Positions 44,122 through 46,742 of a DNA stretch of 46,742 bases are shown here, in pieces (position 1 is the stretch's first letter; each line of letters begins with the position of its first letter). Position numbers and translations under genes: made by a program. Where the stretch lies: contig DAHUZS010000084.1 in the NCBI GenBank assembly GCA_027315045.1, forward strand, positions 1 to 46,742, in the 5' to 3' direction. The notes below the pieces were generated by a model, which was not told the origin of the DNA, ran no database searches, and saw nothing but the letters and a program-made list of their open reading frames with translations. The DNA comes from Acidimicrobiaceae bacterium (lineage in GTDB: Bacteria > Actinomycetota > Acidimicrobiia > Acidimicrobiales > RAAP-2).

Positions 44122-45516
44122 ATGGAACACGCATCGGGTCGTCGGGCCAGAGCCTGGGTGAAGACACTGGTAATGGCGGGGTCGGTGTTCGCGCTGGTGG
44201 CCACCGGGCTCACCTTGGCCGGGTCGGCCGGCGCCGCACCGACCACCGGGGTGACGAAGAACTCGATCAACATCGGGGCGACGGTCCCGCTCACCGGGGT
44301 GGCGGCGCCGGGCTACGACGAGATCGCCCCGGCGATGAATGCTGTGTTCGACTGGGTCAACGCTCACGGCGGTGTCTACGGTCGCAAGATCAACTACAAC
44401 TACGTCGACGACGCCTACAACCCGTCGCAGACCACGACCCAGACCCGCAAGCTGGTGCTCCAGGACCAGATCTTCGCCACCGTGGGCTCGCTCGGGACGC
44501 CCACCCAGCTGGCGGTGCAGGGCTTCTTGAACTCCGAGAAGATCCCTCAGCTGTTCGTGGAGTCGGGATGCAACTGCTGGAGCAACGCCAAGTACCCCTA
44601 CACGACCGGCTGGGAGCCGCCCTACACCGTGGACGGCAAGGTGCTCGGCGCCTACATCAAGAGCCATTTCAAGGGCGAGAAGATCGGCTACCTCTACCAG
44701 GACGACGAGTTCGGCCAAGACGTCGTGAAGGGCCTGGACATGGAGATCCCCAAGAAGTCGGTCGTCAGCCGTCAGAGCTATAACGTCGCCACGCTGGCCG
44801 GGCCCATGACCTCCCAGATGTCGGCCCTCCAGTCTGCCGGGGCCCAGGTCGTCGTCCTCGCCACCGTCCCGGCGGCCACTGCGCTCGCCCTCCTGCCCGC
44901 CTACACCCTCGGGTTCAAGCCGCAGTTCGTGCTGGACGCCGTCGGCGCCGATCCGGCGACCGTGGGCCCGCTGCTCTCATCGTTCACGAGCGCCGGGGGC
45001 GGCAGCGCCTCCCAGGCGAGCGCGGCGGTGGGGCTGCTCGACGGGATGATCACCAACGCCTACCTGCCGGCTGAGAACGACCTGTCGAACCCGTGGATCC
45101 AGGTCGATCGCAAGCTGCTCCAGCACTATGCGCCGGCCGTCTGGAAGAAGTACGGCCTGGACGGCAACACCGAGTACGGGCTGGGCCTGGCCTACACCTT
45201 CGTGCAGGCGCTTCAGAAGGCGGGCAAGAACCTCACGCGGCAGGGACTCGTGAACGCCATCGCCAAGTTCGGGAAGAACTTCGTCACCCCCGGGCTGGTG
45301 CCGCTGGGCTACACCAAGAAGGTCCACTTCGGCTTCCAGGGCGACTCGGTGGTCCAGATCTCTCCGTCGGCGTCGCAGATCGTGACCCCGAACGGTTCGT
45401 TCCCCGGGTTCACCACCCTGGCCGGACCGTACGTGACCAGCCCGGGCAAGGGGCCGGTCGAAAAGTACACCGGCAAGACGTCCGAGCCGCCGGCCAAGCT
45501 GCGCAAGACCGCCTAG
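44122..45516 (+). CDS. livJ: ABC transporter substrate-binding protein LivJ-like
   Basis: 464-residue extracytoplasmic solute receptor of the Peripla_BP_6 type. The signal peptide is WVKTLVMAGSVFALVATGLT, with likely cleavage near AGA-AP (about residue 37); there is no lipobox cysteine. The mature start SINIGATVPLTGVAAPGYDE and NAHGGVYGRKINYNYVDDAY are typical. Two nearby cysteines (SGCNCWSN) may form a disulfide. ATG 44122 has GGGAAGGGA about 7 bases upstream; the frame extends upstream to 44005 but without signal-peptide logic. The ligand is uncertain. Confidence 0.9.
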   Translation: MEHASGRRARAWVKTLVMAGSVFALVATGLTLAGSAGAAPTTGVTKNSINIGATVPLTGVAAPGYDEIAPAMNAVFDWVNAHGGVYGRKINYNYVDDAYNPSQTTTQTRKLVLQDQIFATVGSLGTPTQLAVQGFLNSEKIPQLFVESGCNCWSNAKYPYTTGWEPPYTVDGKVLGAYIKSHFKGEKIGYLYQDDEFGQDVVKGLDMEIPKKSVVSRQSYNVATLAGPMTSQMSALQSAGAQVVVLATVPAATALALLPAYTLGFKPQFVLDAVGADPATVGPLLSSFTSAGGGSASQASAAVGLLDGMITNAYLPAENDLSNPWIQVDRKLLQHYAPAVWKKYGLDGNTEYGLGLAYTFVQALQKAGKNLTRQGLVNAIAKFGKNFVTPGLVPLGYTKKVHFGFQGDSVVQISPSASQIVTPNGSFPGFTTLAGPYVTSPGKGPVEKYTGKTSEPPAKLRKTA

Positions 45517-45554
45517 GGCGAGCAGCCGTTCTGAGCCTTCCCCCGGTGTCGCCG

Positions 45555-45571
45555 GCCGCCGAGTCGGCGGC
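45555..45571. terminator. Bidirectional hairpin between livJ and the Smr gene
   Basis: GCCGCC-GAGTC-GGCGGC, a perfect 6-bp stem with a 5-base loop, between convergent genes. Flanking CCGGTG and CACCGG can extend or rearrange the structure. No clear T-run. Confidence 0.5.
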
Positions 45572-45591
45572 ACCGGCGCGTCGGGGGTTGT

Positions 45592-45846
45592 TCACTTCCA
45601 GCGGAAGTGGACGAAGACCCGGCCGAAGTTGTGGGAGTCCTTCTCGACCCGGTGGTAGAGGGCTTTCACGTCTTTGCGGTCCAAGAACCGCAGGACCCGC
45701 TTCTTCAACTGGCCCGACCCCTTCCCCGGGATGATCTCGACCATGGTGGCCCGCTTCGCCACCGCCTCGTCGATGACCCCTCGGAGCGCCCGGTCGATGT
45801 CGTCGCCGTGGTTGTAGATCTCGTGCAGGTCGAGCTTGAGCTTCAC
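45592..45846 (-). CDS. Small Smr-domain protein
   Basis: 84 residues consisting of one Smr (MutS2 C-terminal-like) domain: LKLDLHEIYNHGDDIDRALR, with the DLH motif, then MVEIIPGKGSGQLKKRVLRF, with the GxGxG-like HGKG equivalent, and HRVEKDSHNFGRVFVHF at the end. Smr domains can be endonucleases acting on nucleic acids; stand-alone forms like this are poorly understood. The start is GTG 45846 with GGGGA about 13 bases upstream. It is convergent with livJ. Confidence 0.8.
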   Translation of the reverse strand: MKLKLDLHEIYNHGDDIDRALRGVIDEAVAKRATMVEIIPGKGSGQLKKRVLRFLDRKDVKALYHRVEKDSHNFGRVFVHFRWK

Positions 45847-45905
45847 CGGGTCAGGGTCCCCACTATCGGTAGCAGTATGACCCGTGCCGGCGGCTGCGGG
45901 AACGA

Positions 45906-45934
45906 TTGCAGGGGAACGCCTGGGTGCCTAGCCT
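45906..45934 (+). promoter_or_regulatory. Promoter for the alpha/beta hydrolase gene
   Basis: TTGCAG (45906-45911), a 17-base spacer and TAGCCT (45929-45934, preceded by GCC), 28 bases before the ATG. It is the best-supported member of the G(A/C)CTAGNNT promoter series because a -35 is present at the ideal distance. Confidence 0.65.
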
Positions 45935-45961
45935 CGGCGGGGGCGAGACCGGAGGGGGCCC

Positions 45962-46742
45962 ATGGCCACGGACACGATCGTCGACAACGTGAGCGGGAGG
46001 AAGTGCTTCGTGGACTTCCCCGAGGACCTCGAGGCGCAAGAGGAGGTCACGTTTCTCCTCAACCTGCATGGTGGCGGCTCCGTCGGGGCCTGGCAGCGGG
46101 AGTACTTCCCCGCCTACGACTTCGTCAGTCGCTACCGCCTGGTCGTGGCCACGCCGAGCGCGGCGACGGTCGAGCCGACCCGCCACTGGGACAAGGATGC
46201 CGACGACGAGTACCTCGAAGGGCTGGTGGAGCAAGTCTTCGAGCGCTTCGGCCCCGCCAGGATCCGGGCGTTCTGGCTGGTCGGGCACTCTCAGGGCGGC
46301 GCCACCTCGCGGCGACTCCTCGACACCGACTACTTCGCCGAGCGGGTCGACGGCTGGTTGAGCCTGTCCGGCGGCCGGATCGGCCCGGCCGAGCGGGCGC
46401 CCAACTTCGGCCCGCCCCGCACCGAGGCCGAGCAAGCGGCCATGGAGGCGTTCCGGGCTCGGCAGCGGGCCCTCGGACCGCCCCGCTTACCCGACGCCGA
46501 CCTCTCGTTCATCTTCGCCACCGGCGAGCACGAGATCGCCGCGCTGCCCGAGACCTCCCCGTGGGCCGAACGCTACGGTGCCGGCCCGCGCGAACGCCGA
46601 CCCGACGTCGTCGATGGGGAGCCGGGGAAGATCCACGACACCCGCTGGGGGGACCGTTCCACCGCCAGCTGGGGGAAGCTGCCCCGTCCCGGCACCGCCC
46701 GGGTCTACGTCTATCCGGGCGCCCGTGACGGCCGGGTCATCG
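45962..46742 (+). CDS. Alpha/beta hydrolase, 3' end cut by window edge
   Basis: 260 residues are visible and the frame is open to the window edge. The oxyanion-hole motif is LLNLHGGGSVGAWQ (about residues 36-49) and the nucleophile elbow is GHSQGGATSRR, with Ser in GHSQGG. The block LSFIFATGEHEI is where the acid residue is usually found; the catalytic His would lie beyond the window. It resembles PHB-depolymerase/feruloyl-esterase-like hydrolases, but the substrate is not known. No signal peptide, so cytoplasmic. ATG 45962 has GGAGG about 5 bases upstream. Confidence 0.8.
   Translation, partial: MATDTIVDNVSGRKCFVDFPEDLEAQEEVTFLLNLHGGGSVGAWQREYFPAYDFVSRYRLVVATPSAATVEPTRHWDKDADDEYLEGLVEQVFERFGPARIRAFWLVGHSQGGATSRRLLDTDYFAERVDGWLSLSGGRIGPAERAPNFGPPRTEAEQAAMEAFRARQRALGPPRLPDADLSFIFATGEHEIAALPETSPWAERYGAGPRERRPDVVDGEPGKIHDTRWGDRSTASWGKLPRPGTARVYVYPGARDGRVI

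Overview
High-GC actinobacterial chromosome around the replication origin. The gene set and order (fhaA and tRNA-Leu; gyrA-gyrB-dciA-recF-dnaN-dnaA; rpmH-rnpA-yidD-yidC-khpB-rsmG-parA-parB; cwlM-like-trxA-trxB; murJ; DUF6049; pcnB; ino1-padR; DUF5318; rpsF-ssb-rpsR-rplI-dnaB) match the origin region of Actinobacteria such as Mycobacterium. A deep-branching lineage such as Acidimicrobiia is my inference; I could not run a database search. No plasmid, phage or CRISPR locus is visible. The only mobile-element trace is a decayed IS110-type transposase.

Layout. 1-2965: end-truncated fhaA, tRNA-Leu(CAG), a methyltransferase and a RodZ-like membrane protein. 2966-4084: gene-poor, with the IS110 remnant. 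4085-12942: replication block on the minus strand. The dnaA-dnaN gap (11287-11559) carries what looks like the unwinding element of oriC: AT-rich DNA, a TAG/TAA trinucleotide run, a GC-rich spacer and a DnaA-like 9-mer. A second cluster of three DnaA-like boxes spaced by exactly 11 bp lies upstream of dnaA. 13182-19077: plus-strand block from rpmH to parB, with two parS sites just before parA. 19236-26623: minus-strand envelope and redox genes (CwlM-like, thioredoxin system, DegV, MurJ, DUF6049). 26678-35061: pcnB, ino1/padR, DUF5318, panB and the rpsF-ssb-rpsR-rplI-dnaB string. 35105-40408: accessory metabolism and transport (Cj0069-like, MFS, two split-barrel flavin/F420 proteins, Bcp peroxiredoxin, an orphan response regulator). 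40518-45516: a complete Liv-type ABC operon (livGFHMJ). The window ends with a small Smr protein and a truncated alpha/beta hydrolase.

How the genes work together. DnaA, DnaN, RecF, DciA, SSB, DnaB and gyrase cover initiation and fork function; no dnaC is seen, which fits a DciA-type helicase-loading role. ParA, ParB and parS partition the origin. FhaA, the CwlM-like protein and MurJ are the components known in mycobacteria to control lipid II export and precursor synthesis, and all three are here. RpmH/RnpA/YidD/YidC/KhpB form the usual ribosome, RNase P and membrane-insertion string.

Most notable non-genic signals: the oriC unwinding element; helically phased DnaA-like boxes before both dnaA and dnaB; a palindrome shared by the linker-coding parts of yidC and parB; a recurrent G(A/C)CTAGNNT promoter motif; and an operator-like palindrome over the -10 of a probably leaderless padR. 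Start sites were chosen from visible Shine-Dalgarno sequences and family alignment recalled from memory, so some are uncertain and are marked as such.
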